A DNA stretch of 44,690 bases, taken from assembly GCA_937899065.1 (NCBI GenBank), contig CALBPG010000114.1, positions 1 to 44,690 of the forward strand, given 5' to 3'. Origin of the DNA: an uncultured Allomuricauda sp. GTDB taxonomy: Bacteria > Bacteroidota > Bacteroidia > Flavobacteriales > Flavobacteriaceae. Every line of letters starts with the position of its first letter. Position 1 is the stretch's first letter. This document shows positions 19,199 to 29,703 of this stretch, piece by piece. A model generated the notes under the pieces. It was not told the DNA's origin. It worked only from the letters and a program-made list of their open reading frames with translations, and made no database searches. The position numbers and the translations under genes are program-made.

Positions 19199-21493
19199 AT
19201 GAGCAAAGAAAAACAACGTAGGGAAGCCTTGTTGTACCATGCCAAACCACAACCAGGAAAAATAAAAATTGTTCCTACCAAACCTTATACTACCCAACGC
19301 GATTTGGCTTTAGCTTATTCTCCAGGAGTTGCCGAACCCTGTTTGGAGATTGAAAAAAATAAGGATGATGTTTACAAGTATACGGCCAAAGGAAACATTG
19401 TTGCCGTAATTTCAAACGGAACAGCGGTATTGGGATTGGGAGATATTGGCCCAGAAGCCTCCAAACCCGTTATGGAAGGTAAAAGTCTATTGTTCAAAAT
19501 TTTCGCGGATATCGACGGTATCGATATTGAGTTGGACACCAAGGATGTGGACAAATTCATTGAAACCGTAAAAACCATTGCTCCAACTTTTGGGGGAATA
19601 AATCTTGAAGACATCAAAGCTCCAGAAGCCTTTGAAATTGAGCGGAGGCTTAAAGAAGAGTTGAACATTCCCGTAATGCATGACGACCAACATGGTACGG
19701 CGATTATTTCTGCTGCTGCGTTGTTGAACGCCTTAGAGCTGGCAAACAAAAAAATGGATGAAGTTCGCATTGTGGTAAGTGGTGCGGGCGCAGCTGCGGT
19801 ATCCTGCACGCGCTTGTACAAAGCTTTTGGCGCAAAAGCAGAGAATATCGTCATGCTGGATAGTAAAGGGGTCATTCGATTGGATAGGGAAAATCTCACT
19901 AAAGAGAAAAAAGAATTCGCCACAGCGCGAAAAATTGACACGCTGGAGCAGGCCATGGAAAATGCTGACGTTTTTATTGGCTTGTCTATTGCGAATATCA
20001 TGAGTCCTGAAATGTTGAAATCCATGGCGAAAAATCCTATTGTTTTTGCTATGGCAAATCCAGACCCGGAGATAGAATATGATTTGGCTTGCAGTACTCG
20101 AGACGATATCATAATGGCTACGGGACGTTCAGACCATCCCAATCAAGTAAACAATGTGTTGGGTTTTCCCTTCATTTTTAGAGGCGCGTTGGATGTTCGC
20201 GCGACCAAAATCAATGAGGAAATGAAAATGGCTGCGGTGCAAGCCCTTGCGGATTTGACCAAAGAGCCTGTACCCGAACAGGTCAACATTGCCTATGATA
20301 TGACTCGTTTGACCTTCGGCAAACACTATATTATTCCGAAACCCTTTGACCCAAGATTGATAACCAAGATTCCACCCGCCGTTGCGAAAGCCGCCATGGA
20401 GAGCGGTGTGGCAAAGTTACCTATCCAGGATTGGGGAAAATATGAGGAAGAACTGTATCAAAGGTCTGGAAACGACAACAAGGTGGTGCGTTTGCTCCAC
20501 AACAGGGCCCGTATGAATCCCAAGAAAATTGTCTTTGCCGAGGCCGAGTTGCTTGATGTCATGAAAGCAGCTCAAATTGTCCATGATGAGGGCATCGCCC
20601 AACCGATTTTGCTAGGGAATCGTGAAACCATTGAAAAGCTCAAAAAGGAGCTGGATTTTGACGCTGAGGTTCCCATTATTGACCCACGTTCTGATGAATC
20701 CCAGGAGATGCGAACAAAGTATGCCATGAACTTATGGGAATCCCGAAAAAGGAAAGGCGAAACCCAATACAGCGCTCGCATCAATATGGGCAAGCGAAAT
20801 TACTTTGGAGCCATGATGCTTTTGGAAGGTGATGCTGATGGAATGATTTCCGGCTACTCTAGGGCTTATCCCAAGGTGCTTAAACCCGTTTTTGAGGTTT
20901 TGGGCCGCGCGAAGGGTGTCAAAAATGCTTCTACTGTGAACATCATGATTACCGAACGAGGCCCTATGTTTTTGGCGGATACGTCCATCAACATTGACCC
21001 TAATGCTGAGGAGCTGGCAGACATCGCAGAAATGACCGCGAATGTTGCTGCTACTTTTGGGTTTAGTCCAGTGATGGCTTTATTATCCTACGCGAACTTT
21101 GGTTCTTCCACACACCCCAACGCACTAAAGGTCAAGGAAGCAGTTCGTATTCTACACGAACGTAATCCGGATTTGGTGGTAGATGGCGAGATTCAGACGG
21201 ACTTTGCCCTTAGCCAAGAACTTTGTAACAACAACTTTCCGTTTTCAAAGCTATCGGGCAGAAAAGTGAATACGCTGATATTCCCCAATCTGGAATCGGC
21301 CAACATCACCTATAAACTTTTGAAAGGACTGAACAATGCGGATTCCATTGGGCCAATCATGGTCGGTTTGCGCCGATCAGCCCACATTTTACAATTAGGT
21401 GCCAGTGTTGACGAAATGGTGAATATGGCGGCCGTTGCCGTCATCGACGCCCAAGAAAGAGAAAAACGGAAGCGCGCCAAAATGGGCGAATAA
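19199..21493 (+). CDS. maeB: NADP-dependent malic enzyme with C-terminal phosphotransacetylase-like domain
   Basis: Decarboxylates malate to pyruvate with reduction of NAD(P). It is 764 aa: an N-terminal malic enzyme domain (residues 1 to about 410) with the dinucleotide-binding loop VVSGAGAAAVSC near residue 194 and the metal-site segment HDDQHGTAI, then a phosphotransacetylase-like domain (from about 430 to the end). In MaeB-type enzymes the second domain is usually regulatory, binding acetyl-CoA, rather than catalytic. It begins 31 bases after the hairpin, and ruvA follows 15 bases after its stop; the maeB-ruvA-sprA order is common in Flavobacteriaceae. Confidence 0.94.
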   Translation: MSKEKQRREALLYHAKPQPGKIKIVPTKPYTTQRDLALAYSPGVAEPCLEIEKNKDDVYKYTAKGNIVAVISNGTAVLGLGDIGPEASKPVMEGKSLLFKIFADIDGIDIELDTKDVDKFIETVKTIAPTFGGINLEDIKAPEAFEIERRLKEELNIPVMHDDQHGTAIISAAALLNALELANKKMDEVRIVVSGAGAAAVSCTRLYKAFGAKAENIVMLDSKGVIRLDRENLTKEKKEFATARKIDTLEQAMENADVFIGLSIANIMSPEMLKSMAKNPIVFAMANPDPEIEYDLACSTRDDIIMATGRSDHPNQVNNVLGFPFIFRGALDVRATKINEEMKMAAVQALADLTKEPVPEQVNIAYDMTRLTFGKHYIIPKPFDPRLITKIPPAVAKAAMESGVAKLPIQDWGKYEEELYQRSGNDNKVVRLLHNRARMNPKKIVFAEAELLDVMKAAQIVHDEGIAQPILLGNRETIEKLKKELDFDAEVPIIDPRSDESQEMRTKYAMNLWESRKRKGETQYSARINMGKRNYFGAMMLLEGDADGMISGYSRAYPKVLKPVFEVLGRAKGVKNASTVNIMITERGPMFLADTSINIDPNAEELADIAEMTANVAATFGFSPVMALLSYANFGSSTHPNALKVKEAVRILHERNPDLVVDGEIQTDFALSQELCNNNFPFSKLSGRKVNTLIFPNLESANITYKLLKGLNNADSIGPIMVGLRRSAHILQLGASVDEMVNMAAVAVIDAQEREKRKRAKMGE

Positions 21494-21508
21494 CAAAAAC
21501 ACCTTACC

Positions 21509-22090
21509 ATGATAACACATCTTAGCGGAAAACTCGTTGAAAAGAATCCAACCTACGTGGTGGTAGAATGCAATGGAGTAGGCTATTATGTAAATATTTC
21601 CTTGCATACCTTTTCGTTGATAGTGGACGATGAACACATTCGTATCTATACCCATCTTCAAATCAAGGAAGATGCCCATTCGCTCTATGGATTCATGGAA
21701 CAATCTGAGCGGGCCATTTTTCGTTTGTTGATATCGGTTTCGGGGGTTGGTTCGAGCACGGCGCGGACCATGCTTTCGTCACTTTCTCCCCATCAGGTGA
21801 TGGATGCCATTGCTTCTGAAAATGTAGCGCAAATCCAATCCGTAAAGGGTATTGGGGCCAAGACAGCACAACGTGTGATTTTGGATTTAAAAGACAAGAT
21901 TTTGAAAGTCCACGGAATGGACGAAGTTTCACTTCCATCAAACAATACTAGCAAAGAAGAAGCGTTATCTGCTTTAGAGGTTCTTGGTTTTGTAAGAAAG
22001 CACTCCGAAAAGGTAGTCAACAAGCTACTGGCCGAAGAACCCTCATTAAGCGTAGAGGACATTATTAAACAAGCGCTTCAAAATTTGTAA
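21509..22090 (+). CDS. ruvA: Holliday junction branch migration protein RuvA
   Basis: Junction-recognition subunit that loads RuvB. Of 193 aa, the OB-fold N-terminal domain (HLSGKLVEKNPTYVVVECNGVGYYV) is followed by two helix-hairpin-helix motifs (SVSGVGSSTART and SVKGIGAKTAQR) and the flexible C-terminal RuvB-binding domain (EALSALEVLGFVRKH). Length is typical. It starts at ATG 21509 between maeB and sprA, separated from ruvB, which lies 6 kb upstream. Confidence 0.96.
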   Translation: MITHLSGKLVEKNPTYVVVECNGVGYYVNISLHTFSLIVDDEHIRIYTHLQIKEDAHSLYGFMEQSERAIFRLLISVSGVGSSTARTMLSSLSPHQVMDAIASENVAQIQSVKGIGAKTAQRVILDLKDKILKVHGMDEVSLPSNNTSKEEALSALEVLGFVRKHSEKVVNKLLAEEPSLSVEDIIKQALQNL

Positions 22091-22095
22091 CTAGT

Positions 22096-25000
22096 TTGAA
22101 AAGAGGGGCAAACGCGATACTTAGACCGAAGGGTCTTAAGTATTTCTTTTTGTGTATTTGTATCGGTTTCGTAAGCCTGGCCACAGCCCAGGAGGATGCC
22201 GAGCAAGTACAAGATTCCGTGAAAACGGGGGTTGCCCTTGGGCAGCTGCGTTTGGACAACCCTAAAAGTATCGTTTCCCGATACACTTACAATCCTGAAC
22301 TAGACCGTTACATCTACACCGAAAGCATAGGGGATTTCGATATTTCGTATCCCATAATCCTTACCCCAGAACAATATTTCGAATTGATTCGAAAGGAAGG
22401 AATGAAATCCTACTTCAAGGAAAAAATTGACGCAGTTACAGGAAAAAAGGAAGGAAGCCAGGAGGCACGAAAAAACCTACTTCCCAATTTTTATGTGAAT
22501 AGTGGCTTTTTCGAATCCATTTTTGGTGGCAACACGATTGAAGTAATCCCTCAAGGTTCCGTGGCAATGGATTTAGGGGTTTTGTGGCAAAAAAATGATA
22601 ACCCGGCCTTATCACCCAGAAACCGAACCAACCTTTCTTTTGATTTTGACCAACGGATAAGTCTGAGTTTGTTGGGTAAGGTGGGAGAGCGTCTTCAAAT
22701 AACGGCCAACTATGATACTGAGGCGACCTTTGATTTCCAAAACCTGGTGAAGTTAGAGTACACGCCAACTGAAGATGATATCCTCCGAAAAATTGAAATT
22801 GGTAATGTGAACATGCCTCTCAACAGTTCACTGATTACCGGTGCGCAGAGTCTTTTCGGGGTAAAAACACAGTTGCAATTTGGAAGAACTACGGTCACAG
22901 CGGTATTTTCCGAACAACGTTCACAAAACAATACGGTTGTCGCCCAAGGTGGGGGTACTCTCAATGAATTTGCCCTTACCGCTTTGGATTACGACGAAGA
23001 CCGACACTTTTACTTGGCGCAATATTTCAGGGACAACTATGACCGCGCTTTGGAGAGCTATCCCTTTATCAGAAGCCAAGTGCAAATTACACGTTTGGAA
23101 GTATGGGTCACGAACCGAAATCAACAAACCCTAAATGTTCGAAATGTAGTTGCGATTCAAGATTTGGGTGAGACAGAAACAGATAATACTCGGATTGGAA
23201 GACAGTTTCCAGGTTTGCCCGGAACTTTCTTCAATGCAGCGGCAGCTTCTGGTCTACCGCAAAACAGCGCAAATGACTTTTCTCCAGAACTAATAGATGC
23301 TGGTGGTGCACTAAATCAGGCCATTCGGGATATCGCCACAGTAGAACAAGGTTTTAATCAAGGGGTTTTGGGTGGCTATAGTCCTAACCAAGGTTTTGAC
23401 TACGCGATTTTGGAAAATGCCCGAAAATTGGAACAAGGTCGGGACTACGAATTCAACCAGCAGCTGGGGTACATTTCATTGAACCAGCGCTTGAGCAATG
23501 ATGAGGTTTTGGGTGTTGCATTTCAGTATACGCTGAATGGTGAAGTCTTTCAAGTTGGGGAATTTGCGAATGGCGGTATCGATGCAACCACGGTTTCGGG
23601 TGGCGTCAACCCTATTGTCGAGAACAATACTTTGATTTTGAAGTTGCTGAAAAGTAACGTGACGAATGTTGACGACCCGATTTGGGATTTGATGATGAAA
23701 AACATCTATTCCACTGGAGCCTTCCAATTGAGTCAAGAGGATTTCCGAATGAATATTTTGTATTCGGACCCAACACCACGAAACTATATTACCCCGGTTG
23801 AAGATTTTCCGGCACCTGCCCCTGGAGAAAAACCCTTGGAGGAACGAATACTCTTGGAAGTTTTCAATTTGGACCGATTGAACATCTACAACGATGTGCA
23901 ACCCGGGGGAGATGGTTTCTTTGATTATGTTCCTGGAATAACCGTCGACACACAGGCGGGACGCATCATCTTTACCAAAGTAGAACCTTTTGGTTCTTTC
24001 CTTTTTGACGAATTGGGTGGTGGGGACTACAGCAACGAAGCAACCTATAACCAGAATCAGAATCGTTACGTATTCCGAAACATGTATACGCAAACGAAAG
24101 CAGCTTCTTTGCAAGATGCGGAGAAGAATCGTTTTCAAATCAAAGGACAATACAAATCTGAAGGAAACAACGGTATTCCCATCGGAGCATTCAATGTTCC
24201 CAGAGGTTCCGTGCGCGTTACTGCTGGTGGTCGACAGCTACAAGAGGGTATCGATTATACAGTTAATTACCAAGCAGGTACCGTTCAAATTTTGGACCCT
24301 AGTTTGCAAGCATCCAATACGCCCATCAACATTTCCGTGGAGAACAATGCGGTTTTTGGGCAGCAAACAAGACGTTTTACAGGAATCAACGTAGAGCATC
24401 AATTCAACGAGAACTTTTTGTTGGGAGCCACCTTACTCAACTTGAATGAAAGGCCATTGACGCAAAAATCTAATTTTGGTGTTGAACCGGTCAACAATAC
24501 CATCTTTGGGCTCAACGGAAACTTCAGTACTGAGGTGCCTTTCTTGACACGATTGGCGAACAAGTTACCCAATATCGATACGGATGTTCCCTCTAATCTT
24601 TCTGTACGTGGTGAAGTAGCTTTTTTAAGACCGAACTCACCAAAAAATGCGGATTTCCAAGGAGAAACAACAACTTATATTGACGACTTTGAAGGTGCTC
24701 AAGCACTTATTGATATTCGCTCTTCTTTAGGTTGGACACTTTCCAGTCCACCAGTCGAGTTTTTACAAGATAGGACAGGGGTTGAGGTAGGTTACGAGAG
24801 AGCCAAAATGTCTTGGTACACTATCGATCCTATTTTCTACACGAACCAACGCCCTTCAGGACTAAGCGATAATGACATTTCCTTGAATACCACCCGTCGT
24901 GTGTTTATTGATGAGGTATTTTCGGAAACAGATATTGCACAAGGGCAGACCCAAGTGCAAGGGACCTTGGATATCGTTTACTATCCGAACAACAAAGGAC

Positions 25001-28000
25001 CCTACAACGCCAACCCAAGTTTTGAAACTGAAGCGGCAGAGAACAAATGGGCAGGTATCATGCGACCCTTGAGCAGCACTAACTTTGAGCAATCCAATGT
25101 TGAATTCGTTCAGTTTTGGGTTTTGGACCCATATATCGATGGCGAAACGGTAGACGGAAATGTAGGGGAGTTGGTCATCAATTTGGGTAACATTTCTGAA
25201 GATATCCTAAAGGATGGAAGAAAGCAATATGAAAATGGGTTACCCGCCAGCACCAACAATGAGGTACCTCGCGAAACCCCTTGGGGGCAAGTACCCTCCA
25301 CGCAGTCTTTGGTATACGCTTTTGATGCAGATGAAACCAACCGTACGCAACAAGATGTTGGTTTTGATGGATTCAATGACCAAGAAGAACAAGCCATATA
25401 TAATGGTCCAAGTGAAGACCCCGCGTTGGATAATTATGTGTATTATCTGAACCGTGAAGGGGGTATTCTAGAACGTTATTTTGATTTCAACAACCCTGAT
25501 GGAAACTCTCCAGTAACCGTAACCAACACAAACCGTGGGTCCACCACATTACCCGATGTTGAAGATATTGACAGGGATTTGACGATGAATACTGTGGACA
25601 GTTATTACGAGTACCGCATCGAAATCAAGCCGAATACAACGGTGGATGATGAATACGTAACGGATATTCGAGAAGGTCAAACTCCTGAACTGCCGAATGG
25701 CGGTCGTCTAAATCGTAGATGGATTCAGTATAAGGTTCCGTTAAGTGATTTTACCGAAGCTGTCGGTGGTATCACCGATTTTCGTTCAGTCAGTTTTATG
25801 CGGATGTACCTCACCGGTTTCTCCGATGACGTGGTATTGCGATTTGCTACCTTGGATTTGGTCCGTGGCGATTGGAGGACGTATACAAATACCTTACAAC
25901 CACCCGAAATCGACAATGACCCTTCGGATGATGGCACCACTTTGGACGTGAATACCGTCAACATCGAAGAAAACTTTGGAAGACAACCGATACCGTACGT
26001 ATTGCCGCCAGGAGTAATTCGTGAACAGCTAAACAACAACAACACCATCATACGGCAGAATGAGCAATCGCTCTCTTTCGTGGTGGAGAATTTGGAGCCC
26101 ACCGATTCCAGAGGGGTTTTCAAAAACGTGAATATTGATGTGCGTCAGTATGAGCGTATCAAAATGTTCATGCACGCCGAAAAAATCATAAATGCTGACT
26201 ATGCTGATTCCGATACCCCGTTAGTTGGGTTTTTACGGGTGGGTACGGATTTCTCCGAGAATTATTACCAAATCGAATTACCCTTACAGTTTACGCCTTT
26301 TACGGCCGCCTCGGCAGAAGATATTTGGCCCGAGGTCAACGAAATTGATATTGCTTTGGATGATTTGAACAAGGTGAAATCGCTTGGAATCGCAGAAGGT
26401 ACCCTGAATGATGTCAACTATTATGAAGTAGTGGATGGGCAGGTGATATCTGTGGACGAGTTCGCGCCGCGTACCTTGGGTAGAATTCGAATCGGTATTC
26501 GCGGAAACCCTTCTTTGGGGAGTATTCGTGGAATGATGGTTGGAATCAAGAACATTGACGACTTCCCAGCACGTGGGGAGGTTTGGTTCAACGAATTGCG
26601 TTTGGCCGGGTTGGACAACAACGGTGGTTGGGCTGCAATTGCTGCTTTGGATGCAAATATGGCAGACTTTGCCAATGTTTCCGCTACGGGAAGCAGAAGT
26701 ACGTCAGGATTTGGTTCCATTGACCAAATGCCTAATGAGCGTTCACGGGAAGATGCCATTTCCTACGATGTGGTCACCAACGTTAACGTTGGACAACTGT
26801 TCCCAAAAAAATGGGGATTACAAATTCCTTTTAACTACGGAATTTCAGAAACTTTGATTACGCCCGAATTTGACCCAGTGTATGATGACTTGAAGTTGGA
26901 AGACCGAATCGATGCTGCAACTACCTCAGAAGAAGCAGAAACCATTCGTGAGCAAGCAGAGGACTACACAAAACGCACGAGTATCAATTTGATTGGAGTC
27001 CGGAAGAATAGAGGAGAAGAAGCCAAGGAGAACTTCTTCGATGTTGAAAACTTCACCTTCAATTATTCCTATAACGAAACGAATCACCGAGATTTTCAGG
27101 TAGCGGAGTTGCGCGACCAAAATGTGAATACAGGTTTCGTATATAATCACAATTTTCAGCCTTCGACCGTAGCACCATTTGCCAAAAAAGACTCTCTTTT
27201 GACCGGAAAATATTGGCAATGGCTTAAAGATTTGAATTTCAATTTGCTGCCATCCAGCATTTCTTTGAACGCCAATTATAACCGTGCGTTCAACCAGCAA
27301 CGTTTCCGTGATGTTTTAGAACCGGGTGTGGATGCCTTGGACTTACCCTTGTTGCAGCAACGAAATTATCTGTTCAACTGGCAATATGCTTTGAACTATA
27401 GTTTGAGTAAATCCTTACGAGTGCAATTGACCGCTTCCAATAACAACATAGTTCGAAATTATTTTAATGTTGATGGTGACCGTGATTCGGGAATCAATCA
27501 AGATTTGGACTTATGGGACGGTTTCTTTGATGTGGGAGAACCCAACCGTCATTCGCAGCAAATGCAAATCAATTATGATTTGCCCTTGAGCAAGATTCCG
27601 TTCTTGAGTTTTATCAATGCTCAATATTCGTATACCAGTAATTTTGATTGGCAGCGAGGCGGGGATGCTTTGAATGAAGTGGTGCAAGAAGTGAATCCTG
27701 GAGAGGAAGTCAATACCGTTCAAAATGCCAATACCCACAACTTAACCGCCAATTTGAGCATGCAACGCTTTTATGATTATCTGGGCTTGAAAAAACGAGA
27801 CGGTAAGGTCACGGCAAGCCAGGCAAGCGCACGAAGGGCCAAAGGCGCTGATGGCGAAGATGAAAAACCCATCAAAAAAACGAGCAAGACCTTCAATACA
27901 ATAGTGGATATTGTCACTATGATCAAGCGTATCAATGTCAACTATAGCGAAAACAATGGTACTGTTCTGCCAGGATATACCCAGTCCATAGGGTTTTTGG

Positions 28001-29226
28001 GTACTACACGACCTACTTTGGGCTTTGTTTTTGGAAGTCAGTCCGACGTTCGCTTCGAAGCGGCTCGAAACGGTTGGTTGACTACTTTCCCAGAGTTTAA
28101 CGCCCAGTATTTACGGAATACCACCAAACAACTCAACGTAACCGCTACAGCACAACCTACCCAAGATCTTACCATAGATTTGACCATGGACCGTCAATTG
28201 ACCACCAGTTTACAGGAAAACTATAGTCCTGATGCCTGGATTAACGGTCTAGATGGTTTGGTGAATGAATTCGGGAATTTTAGCATTTCCACCATGATGA
28301 TTACCACCGCTTTCAACAAAAGCGATGAGTTTGATTCCAAAACCTTCGAAGAGTTCAAAGCCAATCGAATTGTTATCGCCAATAGATTGGTATCCGATAG
28401 AGGGCAAACCACTGGTCCCCTAGATGAAGATGGCTTTCCGCAACGCTATGGTAAAACACAGCAAGAAGTGTTGTTGCCTGCATTCTTTGCTGCGTACACT
28501 GGGCAAGATGTAAATCGTGTAAACTTGGATGCCTTCCGTGAAATTCCAATTCCAAACTGGAACATTAAGTATACCGGGCTTATGAAGAACCGCTGGTTCA
28601 AGAAAAAATTCAAGCGTTTTTCTTTGACACACGGGTATCGTGCGGCTTACAGTATTAATTCCTTTCAAACGAATCTCGAAAGAGAAAACACGCCATTCAA
28701 TCCCGAAAATGACGATATATTACCAGAAAACATCATCAACAATATTGTATTGACTGACCAATTCAATCCGTTGATGCGGGTGGACTTTGAAATGAAAAAT
28801 TCTTTAAGCTTTTTAGCAGAGGTTCGAACCGACCGAACACTTTCTCTAAGTTTTGACAATAGTTTGTTAACTGAAATCAACGGGAAAGAATATACCCTAG
28901 GATTGGGATATCGCTTTAAAGATGTAAAGTTTGTTACCAATATTGGTGGTGAAAAAACACGATTCAAGGGTGATTTGAACCTCAAAGCGGATTTATCCAT
29001 CAGAGATAACATCACAATTATCCGCAACTTGGATATAGACAATAATCAAATTACCTCCGGGCAACAACTGGTGTCGTTCAAGTTTACTGCGGATTATGCG
29101 CTGAGTAAGAATTTCAATGCCCTCTTCTTCTATGACCATTCCTTCTCGGAGTTTGCCGTATCCACTGCCTTTCCACAAACCACTATCAATACAGGGTTTA
29201 CTTTGCGCTATAATTTTGGTAATTAA
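22096..29226 (+). CDS. sprA: Type IX secretion outer membrane translocon / gliding protein SprA
   Basis: Very large outer membrane protein (2376 aa) of the type IX secretion system, which exports gliding adhesins and enzymes with C-terminal signals. The start is TTG 22096, five bases after ruvA; no ATG or GTG gives a signal peptide, while this TTG yields KRGANAILRPKGLKYFFLCI and then a hydrophobic core and cleavage near TAQ. The body is rich in alternating aromatic and polar beta strands with motility-type domains near the N-terminus, and the C-terminus ends FTLRYNFGN, typical of a barrel strand. The ruvA-sprA arrangement is conserved in the phylum. No frame defect is seen over 7.1 kb. Confidence 0.95.
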   Translation: MKRGANAILRPKGLKYFFLCICIGFVSLATAQEDAEQVQDSVKTGVALGQLRLDNPKSIVSRYTYNPELDRYIYTESIGDFDISYPIILTPEQYFELIRKEGMKSYFKEKIDAVTGKKEGSQEARKNLLPNFYVNSGFFESIFGGNTIEVIPQGSVAMDLGVLWQKNDNPALSPRNRTNLSFDFDQRISLSLLGKVGERLQITANYDTEATFDFQNLVKLEYTPTEDDILRKIEIGNVNMPLNSSLITGAQSLFGVKTQLQFGRTTVTAVFSEQRSQNNTVVAQGGGTLNEFALTALDYDEDRHFYLAQYFRDNYDRALESYPFIRSQVQITRLEVWVTNRNQQTLNVRNVVAIQDLGETETDNTRIGRQFPGLPGTFFNAAAASGLPQNSANDFSPELIDAGGALNQAIRDIATVEQGFNQGVLGGYSPNQGFDYAILENARKLEQGRDYEFNQQLGYISLNQRLSNDEVLGVAFQYTLNGEVFQVGEFANGGIDATTVSGGVNPIVENNTLILKLLKSNVTNVDDPIWDLMMKNIYSTGAFQLSQEDFRMNILYSDPTPRNYITPVEDFPAPAPGEKPLEERILLEVFNLDRLNIYNDVQPGGDGFFDYVPGITVDTQAGRIIFTKVEPFGSFLFDELGGGDYSNEATYNQNQNRYVFRNMYTQTKAASLQDAEKNRFQIKGQYKSEGNNGIPIGAFNVPRGSVRVTAGGRQLQEGIDYTVNYQAGTVQILDPSLQASNTPINISVENNAVFGQQTRRFTGINVEHQFNENFLLGATLLNLNERPLTQKSNFGVEPVNNTIFGLNGNFSTEVPFLTRLANKLPNIDTDVPSNLSVRGEVAFLRPNSPKNADFQGETTTYIDDFEGAQALIDIRSSLGWTLSSPPVEFLQDRTGVEVGYERAKMSWYTIDPIFYTNQRPSGLSDNDISLNTTRRVFIDEVFSETDIAQGQTQVQGTLDIVYYPNNKGPYNANPSFETEAAENKWAGIMRPLSSTNFEQSNVEFVQFWVLDPYIDGETVDGNVGELVINLGNISEDILKDGRKQYENGLPASTNNEVPRETPWGQVPSTQSLVYAFDADETNRTQQDVGFDGFNDQEEQAIYNGPSEDPALDNYVYYLNREGGILERYFDFNNPDGNSPVTVTNTNRGSTTLPDVEDIDRDLTMNTVDSYYEYRIEIKPNTTVDDEYVTDIREGQTPELPNGGRLNRRWIQYKVPLSDFTEAVGGITDFRSVSFMRMYLTGFSDDVVLRFATLDLVRGDWRTYTNTLQPPEIDNDPSDDGTTLDVNTVNIEENFGRQPIPYVLPPGVIREQLNNNNTIIRQNEQSLSFVVENLEPTDSRGVFKNVNIDVRQYERIKMFMHAEKIINADYADSDTPLVGFLRVGTDFSENYYQIELPLQFTPFTAASAEDIWPEVNEIDIALDDLNKVKSLGIAEGTLNDVNYYEVVDGQVISVDEFAPRTLGRIRIGIRGNPSLGSIRGMMVGIKNIDDFPARGEVWFNELRLAGLDNNGGWAAIAALDANMADFANVSATGSRSTSGFGSIDQMPNERSREDAISYDVVTNVNVGQLFPKKWGLQIPFNYGISETLITPEFDPVYDDLKLEDRIDAATTSEEAETIREQAEDYTKRTSINLIGVRKNRGEEAKENFFDVENFTFNYSYNETNHRDFQVAELRDQNVNTGFVYNHNFQPSTVAPFAKKDSLLTGKYWQWLKDLNFNLLPSSISLNANYNRAFNQQRFRDVLEPGVDALDLPLLQQRNYLFNWQYALNYSLSKSLRVQLTASNNNIVRNYFNVDGDRDSGINQDLDLWDGFFDVGEPNRHSQQMQINYDLPLSKIPFLSFINAQYSYTSNFDWQRGGDALNEVVQEVNPGEEVNTVQNANTHNLTANLSMQRFYDYLGLKKRDGKVTASQASARRAKGADGEDEKPIKKTSKTFNTIVDIVTMIKRINVNYSENNGTVLPGYTQSIGFLGTTRPTLGFVFGSQSDVRFEAARNGWLTTFPEFNAQYLRNTTKQLNVTATAQPTQDLTIDLTMDRQLTTSLQENYSPDAWINGLDGLVNEFGNFSISTMMITTAFNKSDEFDSKTFEEFKANRIVIANRLVSDRGQTTGPLDEDGFPQRYGKTQQEVLLPAFFAAYTGQDVNRVNLDAFREIPIPNWNIKYTGLMKNRWFKKKFKRFSLTHGYRAAYSINSFQTNLERENTPFNPENDDILPENIINNIVLTDQFNPLMRVDFEMKNSLSFLAEVRTDRTLSLSFDNSLLTEINGKEYTLGLGYRFKDVKFVTNIGGEKTRFKGDLNLKADLSIRDNITIIRNLDIDNNQITSGQQLVSFKFTADYALSKNFNALFFYDHSFSEFAVSTAFPQTTINTGFTLRYNFGN

Positions 29227-29263
29227 GCCTATAACCTCTTCTTAAATTTTGTTGGAATCTTTG

Positions 29264-29295
29264 TTTGATAAGCTATGGCTAGAATAGTACATTTG
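29264..29295 (+). promoter_or_regulatory. Probable gcvH promoter, Bacteroidota consensus
   Basis: TTTG at 29264-29267 and TACATTTG at 29288-29295, separated by 20 bases, match the Bacteroidota -33/-7 promoter. The start site would fall near 29302, about 20 bases before the gcvH ATG. This sets gcvH as the head of a new transcript after sprA. Confidence 0.6.
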
Positions 29296-29322
29296 TTTCA
29301 GGACTAAACATAATGTAAACTA

Positions 29323-29703
29323 ATGAACATACCTGCCGAATTAAAGTACACCAAAGACCATGAATGGGTAAAAATTGAAGGCGATGTCGCTACTGTGGGC
29401 ATTACCGATTTTGCCCAAGGCGAGTTGGGCGATATTGTATACGTAGAAGTGGAAACCGTTGATGAAACCTTGGACCAAGAAGAGGTTTTCGGTACCGTGG
29501 AAGCAGTCAAAACGGTATCCGACCTTTTTTTACCGCTAACGGGTGAAATCATTGAGTTCAATGAAAGTTTGGAAGACGAACCCGAAAAGGTAAACTCTGA
29601 CCCCTATGGTGAAGGTTGGATGATTAAAATCAAAATCAGTGACCCTTCCCAAATAGATGGCCTATTGGATGATGCGGGGTATAAAGCGCTTGTTGGAGCT
29701 TAA
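29323..29703 (+). CDS. gcvH: Glycine cleavage system H protein
   Basis: Lipoyl-carrier protein of the glycine cleavage complex, shuttling the aminomethyl group between the P, T and L proteins. Of 126 aa, the lipoylated lysine is K63 within EAVKTVSDL, in the standard hairpin turn. N-terminal KYTKDHEW and C-terminal [13 protein letters not shown] are family signatures. No other gcv genes are in the window. The stop is followed immediately by a terminator hairpin. Confidence 0.96.
   Translation: MNIPAELKYTKDHEWVKIEGDVATVGITDFAQGELGDIVYVEVETVDETLDQEEVFGTVEAVKTVSDLFLPLTGEIIEFNESLEDEPEKVNSDPYGEGWMIKIKISDPSQIDGLLDDAGYKALVGA

Noticed and set aside
20500..21493. Separate phosphotransacetylase gene
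   Set aside because: It is one continuous frame with the malic enzyme domain and is the usual regulatory domain of MaeB-type enzymes.
22436..29178. Many antisense open frames over sprA
   Set aside because: They follow the codon structure of the sense gene, have no family resemblance, and lack any plausible promoter or spacing.
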